From: Deltaproteobacteria bacterium
Lineage (GTDB): Bacteria > Desulfobacterota > RBG-13-43-22
Assembly (NCBI GenBank): GCA_016219065.1
Contig: JACRCK010000112.1
Coordinates: 1 to 32,508, forward strand
Length of the DNA: 32,508 bases
Reading direction: 5' to 3'
This document shows positions 26,213-32,508 of the stretch, in pieces (the first letter of the stretch is position 1; each line of letters opens with the position of its first letter). The notes beneath the pieces were generated by a model, which was given only the letters and a program-made list of their open reading frames with translations, did not search any database and had not been told where the DNA came from. The position numbers and the translations under genes were made by a program.

Positions 26213-26245
26213 TGTAACAGAACCGTAACAATTAAATCTTATTTT
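26213..26245 (+). promoter_or_regulatory. Pho box and -10 of pstSCAB
   Basis: TGTAACA (26213-26219) and CGTAACA (26224-26230) are direct repeats exactly 11 bases apart; ten bases after CGTAAC comes TATTTT (26240-26245). A box of 11-base repeats replacing the -35, about ten bases before the -10, is the architecture of PhoB-activated promoters. Confidence 0.65.
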
Positions 26246-26273
26246 GTAATAAAATAAAAGGAGCACTCTAATA

Positions 26274-27170
26274 ATGAAAAAATATTTAATCTCAATGATA
26301 AGTGTCTTGAGTTTGGGGTTGGGACTGGTTGCCGGCCCGGCCGTGGCTAAAACTTTCCTGCAGGTAAAAGGCTCGGACACGGAAGTCAATGTCGTTCAGC
26401 GTCTGGCTGAAAATTACATGAAAAAAGATCCCAACATCAGTATCGCCGTAACCGGCGGAGGCTCCGGGGTGGGAATCGCCGCCATCATCAACAAGACCAC
26501 CGACCTGTCCAACTCCTCCCGCCCCATGAAGGATTCGGAAATCGCCAAAGCCAAGGCCAACGGCGTAAATCCCGTGGGGGTGGCCTTTGCCGTGGACGGC
26601 CTCTCGGTGATCGTCAATCCTAAAAATGCCATTAAATCGCTGACGATGGACCAGATCGGGCAGATCTTTCGGGGAGAGGTGACCAACTGGAAGCAGGTAG
26701 GCGGTCCCGACGGCCCCATCACCTTGTATGGCCGCCAACCCAACTCCGGTACTTTTGTATTCTTCCGGGAAGGCGTGGTCAAGGGTGACTACTCCAATAA
26801 AATGAACCAGATGAACGGCAACGCCCAGATCCTGGAAGCGGTTAAAAAGGATGCCGGAGGGATCGGCTACGTGGGCATCGGCTACGTGATGGACGACGCC
26901 GGCAAAGTGGTGGCCGGAATCCACGTCCTGGAAGTGGCCAAGGACAGCCGCAGCAAGCCCGTTTCCCCTCTGCAACTGGAAAACATCATGAGCGGCGCCT
27001 ATCCGATAACCCGGCCCCTCTACCAGTACTTCGACAAGAACAACCAGGCCAAGGTGGAGGGCTTCCTCAAATATGAACTCGGCCCGGAAGGCCTGGCCAT
27101 CATCAAAAAGGACGGTTTCTATCCTTTGACCGAGCAGTGGAAGAAACACAATGCCCAACTCGGCTTCTAG
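26274..27170 (+). CDS. pstS: PstS phosphate-binding protein
   Basis: The 298-residue protein has a signal peptide (about 1-25, ending PAVAK) and the phosphate-binding fold: LQVKGSDTEVN near the N-terminus, AVTGGGSGVGIAAI, and the phosphate-binding SGT motif in RQPNSGTFVFF. FYPLTEQWKK is near the C-terminus. It captures phosphate in the periplasm for PstCAB. The ATG follows AAGGAG at a spacing of ten. It is the first gene of a complete pstSCAB operon, nine bases before pstC. Confidence 0.95.
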   Translation: MKKYLISMISVLSLGLGLVAGPAVAKTFLQVKGSDTEVNVVQRLAENYMKKDPNISIAVTGGGSGVGIAAIINKTTDLSNSSRPMKDSEIAKAKANGVNPVGVAFAVDGLSVIVNPKNAIKSLTMDQIGQIFRGEVTNWKQVGGPDGPITLYGRQPNSGTFVFFREGVVKGDYSNKMNQMNGNAQILEAVKKDAGGIGYVGIGYVMDDAGKVVAGIHVLEVAKDSRSKPVSPLQLENIMSGAYPITRPLYQYFDKNNQAKVEGFLKYELGPEGLAIIKKDGFYPLTEQWKKHNAQLGF

Positions 27171-27179
27171 GGGCTCCAC

Positions 27180-28082
27180 ATGGAAATGGCCGGGATGAGC
27201 CGAAACTGGCGGCAATTTCAGGACGCCTCCATCCACCGTTTTTTCCAATTCAACGGGGTGCTGTCCATCCTGATCCTCCTGGGTATTTTCTTCATTCTCT
27301 TCAAGGACGGGCTGCCGGCCCTGCAGCAACTGGGAGCCGGCAGCTTCATCCGCATGATCTGGAACCCTACCTCCTTCGTGCAGGAGACCTACGGCCTGGG
27401 GGCCATGATCATCAGCACCCTGATGGTCACCTTTTTAGCCCTGCTCATCGCCGTCCCGGTCGGCTTGGGGTGCGCCGCTTATCTCTCCGAGGTGGCCCCC
27501 AACTGGGTCCGGGAAACCTTGAAGCCGGTGATCGAAATTCTGGCCGGTATTCCTTCGGTGGTCCTGGGCTTTTTGGGGATCGTGGTGGTCGGTCCCTGGA
27601 TCGCCCGGGTCTTCCATCTGCCCAACGGCCTCAATGCCCTCAACGGGGCCATACTGCTGGCGGTTATGAGCCTGCCCACCATCATCAGCATCTCCGAGGA
27701 TGCCATCTCGTCGGTACCCCGGGCCTATAAAGAGGCTTCCCTGGCCCTGGGGGCCAACAAGTGGCAGACCCTGATCCGGGTGGTCGTCCCATCGGCCCTT
27801 TCCGGGATCATCGCCTCGGTGATGCTCGGCATGGGGCGGGCCATCGGGGAGACCATGACCGTGCTCATGGCCACCGGCAACGCCCTGAAAACGCCGACCC
27901 ATATTCTGGAGGCCGTGCGGACTATGACGGCCACCATCGCCATCGAGCTGGGCGAGGTGCCCTTCGGCTCCGAGCATTACCACGGATTGTTCGTCATCGG
28001 CTTCGTCCTGTTCGTCATGACTTTCCTGGTCAACCTGGTGGCCGATATCGTCCTGGCCAGATACCAGGAAGTGGAGCGTTAG
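27180..28082 (+). CDS. pstC: PstC phosphate ABC transporter permease
   Basis: A 300-residue inner-membrane protein with about six hydrophobic segments (first at about 25-43) and the ABC permease EAA loop in AYKEASLALGANKWQTLIRVVVPSAL. VGLGCAAYLSEVAP and MGRAIGETMTVLMATGN are typical of PstC. Alternative nearby ATGs (27186, 27195) cannot be excluded; AGGGG precedes 27180. It forms the channel with PstA. Confidence 0.94.
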   Translation: MEMAGMSRNWRQFQDASIHRFFQFNGVLSILILLGIFFILFKDGLPALQQLGAGSFIRMIWNPTSFVQETYGLGAMIISTLMVTFLALLIAVPVGLGCAAYLSEVAPNWVRETLKPVIEILAGIPSVVLGFLGIVVVGPWIARVFHLPNGLNALNGAILLAVMSLPTIISISEDAISSVPRAYKEASLALGANKWQTLIRVVVPSALSGIIASVMLGMGRAIGETMTVLMATGNALKTPTHILEAVRTMTATIAIELGEVPFGSEHYHGLFVIGFVLFVMTFLVNLVADIVLARYQEVER

Positions 28083-28084
28083 CC

Positions 28085-28945
28085 GTGATCAACAAGTCCG
28101 TCACCGAAAAGATCGGCTTTGCCGTTTTAGGACTCTGCGGGCTCATGGTCGTTTTGACGCTCTTCGGCATACTCTGGGACATCGCCTATCACGGGGCCGC
28201 GGTAATCAACTGGGAATTTCTCACCCAGCCGCCCCGGGAAGGGATGACCCAGGGGGGAATTTTCCCGGCCTTGCTGGGGACCCTTTTCGTAAGTCTGATC
28301 ACGGTGCTCCTGTCCGTTCCCCTGGGCATGTTCAGCGCCATCTACCTGAACGAATACGCCCGTCAAGGGCGGCTGGTCCGGATGATCCGCCTTTCCATCC
28401 GCAATCTGTCCGGGGTCCCTTCCATCGTCTACGGACTTTTCGGCGTGGCCCTGTTCGTCCGGGTTTTTCATTTTGGGGCCAGCATCCTTTCGTCCGGACT
28501 GACCCTGGGTTTGTTGACCCTGCCCTGGACCATCACGGCCAGTGAAGAGGCCCTGAAAACCGTTCCCAAGTCTTATCGGGACGGGGCCCTGGCCCTGGGG
28601 GCCACCCAATGGCAGGCCATCCGCACCAATGTGCTGCCCTACGCCATCCCGGGCATGCTGACCGGCGCCATTCTGGGCCTGGCCCGTGCGGCCGGTGAAA
28701 CCGCTCCGATCCTTTTCACCGGGGCCGCTTTCTTCATCCCCGACCTGCCCAGGACCCTGTTCGACCAGTTCATGGCCCTGCCCTACCACCTGTACATTCT
28801 ATCGACCCAGCATCAGGACATCGCCACGGTGCGCCCCATCGCCTACGGAACCGCCCTGGTGCTTATCGCCCTCGTCCTCTGCCTGAACTTCGTCGCGGTG
28901 CTGATTCGGTATCATTACCGGAAGAAAGCCAGAATGGCGCAATAA
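28085..28945 (+). CDS. pstA: PstA phosphate ABC transporter permease
   Basis: The protein has 286 residues from GTG 28085, two bases after the pstC stop, with GGAG just upstream; a longer in-frame extension lies inside pstC and is not used. It has about six membrane segments and the EAA loop in [43 protein letters not shown] and [17 protein letters not shown] are typical of PstA. The stop shares one base with the pstB start. Confidence 0.94.
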   Translation: MINKSVTEKIGFAVLGLCGLMVVLTLFGILWDIAYHGAAVINWEFLTQPPREGMTQGGIFPALLGTLFVSLITVLLSVPLGMFSAIYLNEYARQGRLVRMIRLSIRNLSGVPSIVYGLFGVALFVRVFHFGASILSSGLTLGLLTLPWTITASEEALKTVPKSYRDGALALGATQWQAIRTNVLPYAIPGMLTGAILGLARAAGETAPILFTGAAFFIPDLPRTLFDQFMALPYHLYILSTQHQDIATVRPIAYGTALVLIALVLCLNFVAVLIRYHYRKKARMAQ

Positions 28946-29754
28946 TGGTAGCGATCGGAATAGACAAAAAATCGACTAGCGACGGGGGGTCCAACAATCA
29001 TCCGGTCAAAATCAGCGTCCAGGATCTGAATTTCTATTATGGCTCCCAGAAAGCCCTGGAAAATATCGACATGGACATTCCCGCCAACCAGGTTACGGCC
29101 TTCATCGGTCCTTCCGGGTGCGGGAAAAGCACTTTCCTGCGCTGTTTCAACCGGATGAACGAGACCATCCCGGGGACCCGGATCGAAGGGACGATCCTGC
29201 TGGACGGCAGCAACCTGTACGGCCCGGAAGTCGACGTGGTGGAGGTACGGCGCCGGGTGGGCATGGTCTTCCAGAAATCCAACCCTTTTCCCAAGACCAT
29301 TTTCGACAACGTGGCCTATGGCCTGCGCATCAACGGGATGAAGGACAAACTAAAAATCGCCGAAATCGTGGAAAAGAGCCTGAGGGATGCGGCCATTTGG
29401 GAAGAGGTCAAAGATCGGCTGTACGAATCGGCTCTGGGGCTCTCCGGCGGTCAGCAGCAGCGCCTGTGCATCGCCCGGGCCCTGGCCGTGCAGCCGGAAG
29501 TGATCCTCATGGATGAACCGGCCTCGGCCCTCGATCCCATCGCCACCCAGAAAATCGAGGACCTGATTCAAAAGCTGAAGAATAACTATACCATCGTCAT
29601 CGTCACCCACAATATGCAGCAGGCGGCGAGGGTTTCGGACCTGACCGCCTTTTTTTACCTGGGGAAACTGATCGAAGTCAACGAGACGGCCATTCTGTTT
29701 ACCCGCCCCAAATTGAGACAGACCGAAGATTACATCACCGGCCGTTTCGGGTAA
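28945..29754 (+). CDS. pstB: PstB phosphate ABC transporter ATPase
   Basis: The 269-residue protein has Walker [10 protein letters not shown] (about 55-63), a Q-loop in [20 protein letters not shown], signature [15 protein letters not shown], Walker [14 protein letters not shown] and H-loop VTHNMQQA, all typical of PstB. It energises uptake through PstCA. A terminator follows at once, so the usual phoU is not in this operon. Confidence 0.96.
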   Translation: MVAIGIDKKSTSDGGSNNHPVKISVQDLNFYYGSQKALENIDMDIPANQVTAFIGPSGCGKSTFLRCFNRMNETIPGTRIEGTILLDGSNLYGPEVDVVEVRRRVGMVFQKSNPFPKTIFDNVAYGLRINGMKDKLKIAEIVEKSLRDAAIWEEVKDRLYESALGLSGGQQQRLCIARALAVQPEVILMDEPASALDPIATQKIEDLIQKLKNNYTIVIVTHNMQQAARVSDLTAFFYLGKLIEVNETAILFTRPKLRQTEDYITGRFG

Positions 29755-29755
29755 G

Positions 29756-29800
29756 CGCCGCTGGGATTTTTTGGCCCATTCCCGCGGCGTTCGATTTTTA
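29756..29800 (+). terminator. Terminator of pstSCAB
   Basis: CGCCGC-T-GGGA, loop, TCCC-GCGGCG, then TTCGATTTTT. It starts two bases after the pstB stop. The following 29801-29942 stretch holds no gene that I can see; a weak six-pair hairpin (CACGGC/GCCGTG, 29858-29886) is the only structure noticed. Confidence 0.75.
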
Positions 29801-29942
29801 TCCCTGCTGGAAGCGTTGCGGGTCCGGGACTCCTTCCGCCCCTTCCCTCAAAAACCACACGGCTAATCGTCGCGGGAAGGGCCGTGCCTGCACCGCCTTT
29901 TTTCCCTTCGAAATATGTTTTCCCGGAAACCCCTTCGTTTTG

Positions 29943-29948
29943 TATAAT
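29943..29948 (+). promoter_or_regulatory. -10 element of the AhpF-like gene
   Basis: A perfect TATAAT in TTTTGTATAATATC, 37 bases before the ATG. No clear -35 is seen (TTCCCG at 17 bases), which may mean activator dependence. Confidence 0.5.
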
Positions 29949-29984
29949 ATCTCGTTACATCAAGGTGCAAGAGGAGGAGGCGGA

Positions 29985-31622
29985 ATGAACAAGACCCCAG
30001 CCCGGGAAAAAAACGATCAGGAGGTCCTGCTGGATCAGTTGCAGCGCCAGGTCGCGGCCGTATTTGAAAAAATGCCCTATGACGTCCCTTTGCTGCTGTT
30101 CACCGACCCCCCCAAAAACGAGGTTTTCATACAAACCGCCCGGGAGGTCATTCGGACCTTTCGGAATATTTCCTCGAAAATCTCCCTGCGGGAATACGGC
30201 CTGACCCACAAGCTGGCCAAAAAATACAACGTGGACCGGGTGCCGACGCTGCTCTTCGACCCGGATCGCTATCCGTTGCGCTGGCTGGGAGTGCCGATCG
30301 GCGAAGAAGGACGGACCTTTTTGGAAATGCTGTTGATTATGGGTTATCGTGAGCCGGGCCTCGAGCGGGAAACCCAGAAAATCCTGGAGCGGATCAAGGA
30401 ACCCCGGGCCATGCAACTCTTCGTCAGTCCCACCTGCCCCTACTGCCCGCAACAGGCCATCAACGCCATCAAAGCGGTGATCGCCCGGCCCGAACTTTTT
30501 TCCCTGGAAATCATCGACATTCAGGTCAATCCGGATCTGGGCGACCGGTATAACGCCTTCGGGGTCCCCCTGACCCTGGCCAACGGCATCCAAATCGCTC
30601 AAGGGGCCCAGCCGGAAGAACTGTTTGCCTATTCGCTCGAAAAGATGGCCGAGCAAACCATTTATATACCCGACAATGACGCCCCGCTGGTCGAAACCGA
30701 ATTGGCGATCGTGGGCGGCGGCCCGGCCGGATTGACCGCCGGGATCTACGCCGCCCGCAGCGGCCTCAAGACCGTCATCGTCGAAAAGGGGGCCTTGGGC
30801 GGGCAAGTGGCCACCACCCCCGTAGTGGAAAATTATCCCAGCTTCACCCAGGTCGGCGGGAAGGCCCTGGTGGATCTCATGGTCAGCCACGCCCTGCAAT
30901 ACCTCCCCATTTTTCAGGGCGAGGAGGTCATGGAAATCCGCCCGGGCCTGCCCGTGGAATTACTGACCCCCCGGCGAAAAATTCAAGCCCGGGCGGTCCT
31001 GCTGGCCACGGGGGCGGTCTATCGCCACCTGGGAGTTCCCGGGGAACAGCGGTTGGCCGGTCGCGGCGTCAGTTATTGTTCCACCTGCGATGGTCCTTTG
31101 TTCAAGGGCAAAAAAGTGATCATGGTCGGCGGTGGCGACAGCGCGGTCACCGAGGCCCTGCATCTGCACCACCTGGGGGTGGGAGTGACCCTGGTCCACC
31201 GGAAAGACACCCTGCGGGCCCAGGAACACCTGGTCAAAAGCCTCCAGGAAAGCGCGCTGCCGGTGATCTGGGATACGGAAATCAAGGAAATAAAGGGTAC
31301 GGCGCGGGTTGAGGAAGTGGTGCTTTATAATAACCGCACCCGGGAATTGACCTCCCGGCCCGTCGACGGGGTCTTCATCGCCATCGGTTACGAACCGGCC
31401 ACGGCCCTGGCCCAAAAAATCGGGGCGGTCTTGACCCCCGACGGCTATATCCAACACGACGCCCGGCACCGCACCAATATCCCGGGGGTCTATTCCGCCG
31501 GGGACGTGGAAGGGGGTTTCAAGCAGATCGTCATCGCCGCCGGCCAGGGCTCCGAGGCCGCCCTGGCCATCTATGAAGATTTAATCCATCCCTACTGGCG
31601 GGCCTCTAACCCCGCCGTTTGA
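29985..31622 (+). CDS. AhpF/thioredoxin-reductase-like flavoprotein with N-terminal thioredoxin-fold region
   Basis: The 545-residue protein starts at an ATG after GAGGAGGAGG. Residues 10-230 form two thioredoxin-like folds as in AhpF; the first has no CxxC, the second has the active CPYC (Cys151, Cys154) in VSPTCPYCPQQAINAI. The flavoprotein part has FAD site AIVGGGPAGLTAG (about 241), redox Cys365-x2-Cys368 in YCSTCDGP, NAD(P)H site MVGGGDSAVTEA (about 380) and the FAD-contacting YSAGDVEGG near the C-terminus. It should pass electrons from NAD(P)H through both CxxC pairs to a peroxiredoxin or another disulfide partner; no ahpC is adjacent. The 3' end overlaps a convergent gene by 17 bases. 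Confidence 0.9.
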   Translation: MNKTPAREKNDQEVLLDQLQRQVAAVFEKMPYDVPLLLFTDPPKNEVFIQTAREVIRTFRNISSKISLREYGLTHKLAKKYNVDRVPTLLFDPDRYPLRWLGVPIGEEGRTFLEMLLIMGYREPGLERETQKILERIKEPRAMQLFVSPTCPYCPQQAINAIKAVIARPELFSLEIIDIQVNPDLGDRYNAFGVPLTLANGIQIAQGAQPEELFAYSLEKMAEQTIYIPDNDAPLVETELAIVGGGPAGLTAGIYAARSGLKTVIVEKGALGGQVATTPVVENYPSFTQVGGKALVDLMVSHALQYLPIFQGEEVMEIRPGLPVELLTPRRKIQARAVLLATGAVYRHLGVPGEQRLAGRGVSYCSTCDGPLFKGKKVIMVGGGDSAVTEALHLHHLGVGVTLVHRKDTLRAQEHLVKSLQESALPVIWDTEIKEIKGTARVEEVVLYNNRTRELTSRPVDGVFIAIGYEPATALAQKIGAVLTPDGYIQHDARHRTNIPGVYSAGDVEGGFKQIVIAAGQGSEAALAIYEDLIHPYWRASNPAV

Positions 31623-31851
31623 TATTCATGGTCCGCATGATGTCATAGGTCCCATCTTCAAACAGGACCGGCACCTGGGTGACATAATCGGGACGGGCGC
31701 AGCAGCCCGGGGCGAAATAATGGCCCGGCCTCTTGCCTTCCGGCAGACCGGTTCGCACTTGATCCAGTTCCTCGGCAGACAATACGCGACCGTTCACGCC
31801 CGCCAAGTCGATCACCCGGTCTCCGGGTTCGTATAGCCGTCTGGTTGTCAT
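31606..31851 (-). CDS. Hypothetical 81-residue protein, SH3/KOW-like start, Cys-Cys motif
   Basis: The sequence begins MTTRRLYEPGDRVIDLAGVNGRV, which resembles a small beta-barrel (SH3/KOW-like), and later has APGCCARPDYVTQVPVLFEDGTYDIM. I do not recognise a family. It is 17 bases downstream of the HigA-like gene on the same strand and likely cotranscribed, and its end overlaps the flavoprotein gene tail to tail. The ribosome site (AAGGAT) is too close to the ATG to be strong. It does not resemble RelE/HigB toxins. Confidence 0.5.
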   Translation of the reverse strand: MTTRRLYEPGDRVIDLAGVNGRVLSAEELDQVRTGLPEGKRPGHYFAPGCCARPDYVTQVPVLFEDGTYDIMRTMNIKRRG

Positions 31852-31868
31852 ATCCTTGCTGCCACGCT

Positions 31869-32186
31869 TTACGCTACGAGTCTGGTCTGCACTTCGCGCC
31901 CAATGTCATTAATGCGCGCTAAAACATCAGACAGGGCGTCTTTAGTTCGGGCCGTATCGTAATCCGTTTGTAGTCCAACCCAGAAGCCATCGCTGGTGCC
32001 GAAAAAACGGGAAAGGCGCAGGCCGGTATCGACGGTTATGGACCGCTTGCCGCTGATTATTTCACTTATACGTCGCTGCGATACCCCGATTTCTTTGGCC
32101 AGCCGATACTGGGTAATTCCCATAGGCTTCAAAAACTCCTCCAGCAAGATTTCTCCCGGGGTTGGGTATGGTATTTCACGGGCCAT
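31869..32186 (-). CDS. HigA-family helix-turn-helix protein
   Basis: The 105-residue protein starts at an ATG after GAAGGAGGG. PTPGEILLEEFLKPMGITQYRLAKEIGVSQRRISEIISGKRSITVDTGLRLSRFFGTSDGFWVGLQTDYD is classic HigA/VapI-type XRE sequence. HigA antitoxins normally follow a higB toxin; here there is no room for one upstream (190 bases) and the downstream 81-residue protein is unlike HigB. It may be a solitary regulator or an orphaned antitoxin. A consensus promoter with an overlapping inverted repeat upstream suggests autoregulation. Confidence 0.88.
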   Translation of the reverse strand: MAREIPYPTPGEILLEEFLKPMGITQYRLAKEIGVSQRRISEIISGKRSITVDTGLRLSRFFGTSDGFWVGLQTDYDTARTKDALSDVLARINDIGREVQTRLVA

Positions 32187-32248
32187 GTTTACCCTCCTTC
32201 GATCTTTCAAATGACTGGTAATAATTGAAAATTCGCTTGGGCGTTCTT

Positions 32249-32277
32249 ATACTAATAATAGGCGTTAGTGTTGTCAA
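32249..32277 (-). promoter_or_regulatory. Promoter and operator-like inverted repeat of the HigA-like gene
   Basis: Minus strand TTGACA (32277-32272), 17 bases, TAGTAT (32254-32249). The spacer and -10 contain the inverted repeat ACTAA/TTAGT (32251-32255 and 32265-32269), suited to autorepression by the HTH protein. The surrounding 32187-32377 gap is AT-rich compared with the rest of the window, apart from a C-rich run at 32348-32361; no gene was seen in it. Confidence 0.6.
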
Positions 32278-32377
32278 TCAAGCTGATAATAGATTAAGCT
32301 TTTTGGGAATATACATTAATGTTTTAGAAAAAAGTTTACCAAATGGTCCCCCCCGCCCCCCTTTATTAAACTCATCT

Positions 32378-32508
32378 TTACCCACAACCCTGGGGGCATG
32401 AGACCGCAGAGGGAGGGGGTTGAGGGGATAGGACAAAGGCGATATAAGCTTTGGTAATGTCATCCAAGCGCTGTAAGCCTCGCCAGATGGTTTCGGTACC
32501 GGGTGGGC
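32378..32508 (-). pseudogene. Possible C-terminal end of an IS4-type transposase, running off the right edge
   Basis: A minus-strand frame open from the edge reads PPGTETIWRGLQRLDDITKAY, then a low-complexity proline-rich stretch to a TAA at 32378-32380. The PPGT...WRG.QRL.DI pattern resembles the C-terminal end of IS4-family transposases. Only about 42 residues are visible, so it could be an intact gene beyond the edge or a remnant. The proline-rich run after it suggests that the native stop has been lost or changed. Confidence 0.4.

Noticed and set aside
26164-26217. A 17-codon ORF in the pstS leader
   Set aside because: It has no ribosome site in the right place, starts at the end of the proposed -10 and stops within the Pho box; probably chance.
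31606-32186. Calling the HigA-like gene part of a standard HigBA toxin-antitoxin module
   Set aside because: No HigB/RelE-like toxin can be found on either side.

Overview
The window is GC-rich, densely coded bacterial chromosome. The combination of PAS-rich sensor proteins, an AmmeMemoRadiSam pair, a selenium-dependent molybdenum hydroxylase (SDMH) maturation cluster and a complete Pst/PhoBR phosphate system fits an anaerobic or microaerophilic Desulfobacterota-like (former deltaproteobacterial) organism. That placement is an inference from gene content only; there is no rRNA or other phylogenetic marker. No tRNA, rRNA or CRISPR array was seen.

Layout. Positions 1-4737 (minus strand): a PAS4-GGDEF diguanylate cyclase, then amrB and amrA (MEMO and AMMECR1 families) and a CsgG-like/fibronectin protein cut by the left edge. 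Positions 4866-13371 (plus): a TetR-type repressor with a palindrome over its own promoter, a full RND efflux system (lipoprotein adaptor, HAE1-type permease, TolC-like channel), an MFS transporter and a glutamine cyclotransferase. Positions 13435-16893 (minus): a large hybrid histidine kinase with six PAS domains. Positions 17096-21745 (plus): a tightly packed set with a stand-alone phage MuF-like cysteine protein, a ThiI/MnmA-like PP-loop ATPase with a DUF814-like C-terminus, an orphan ABC ATPase, a molybdopterin-binding protein with a four-cysteine tail, YqeB and YqeC. Positions 21810-29754: phoB-phoR, a convergent OprP/OprO-like porin, a 71-residue receiver-like small protein and pstSCAB, with no phoU. 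Positions 29985-31622: an AhpF/thioredoxin-reductase-like flavoprotein. Positions 31606-32508 (minus): a small unknown protein, a HigA-type HTH protein without a toxin, and what looks like the last codons of an IS4-type transposase at the right edge.

The phosphate genes appear to form one regulon. By eye, the same element (NGTNAC or NGTNAT half-sites 11 bp apart, the proximal one 10 bp before a -10-like hexamer) occurs before pstS, the 71-residue ORF and the porin, and in weaker form before phoB. The two observations most worth follow-up are this regulon with its uncharacterised small member, and the six-gene 17096-21745 cluster, which joins known SDMH accessory genes to genes not normally named as part of that system.
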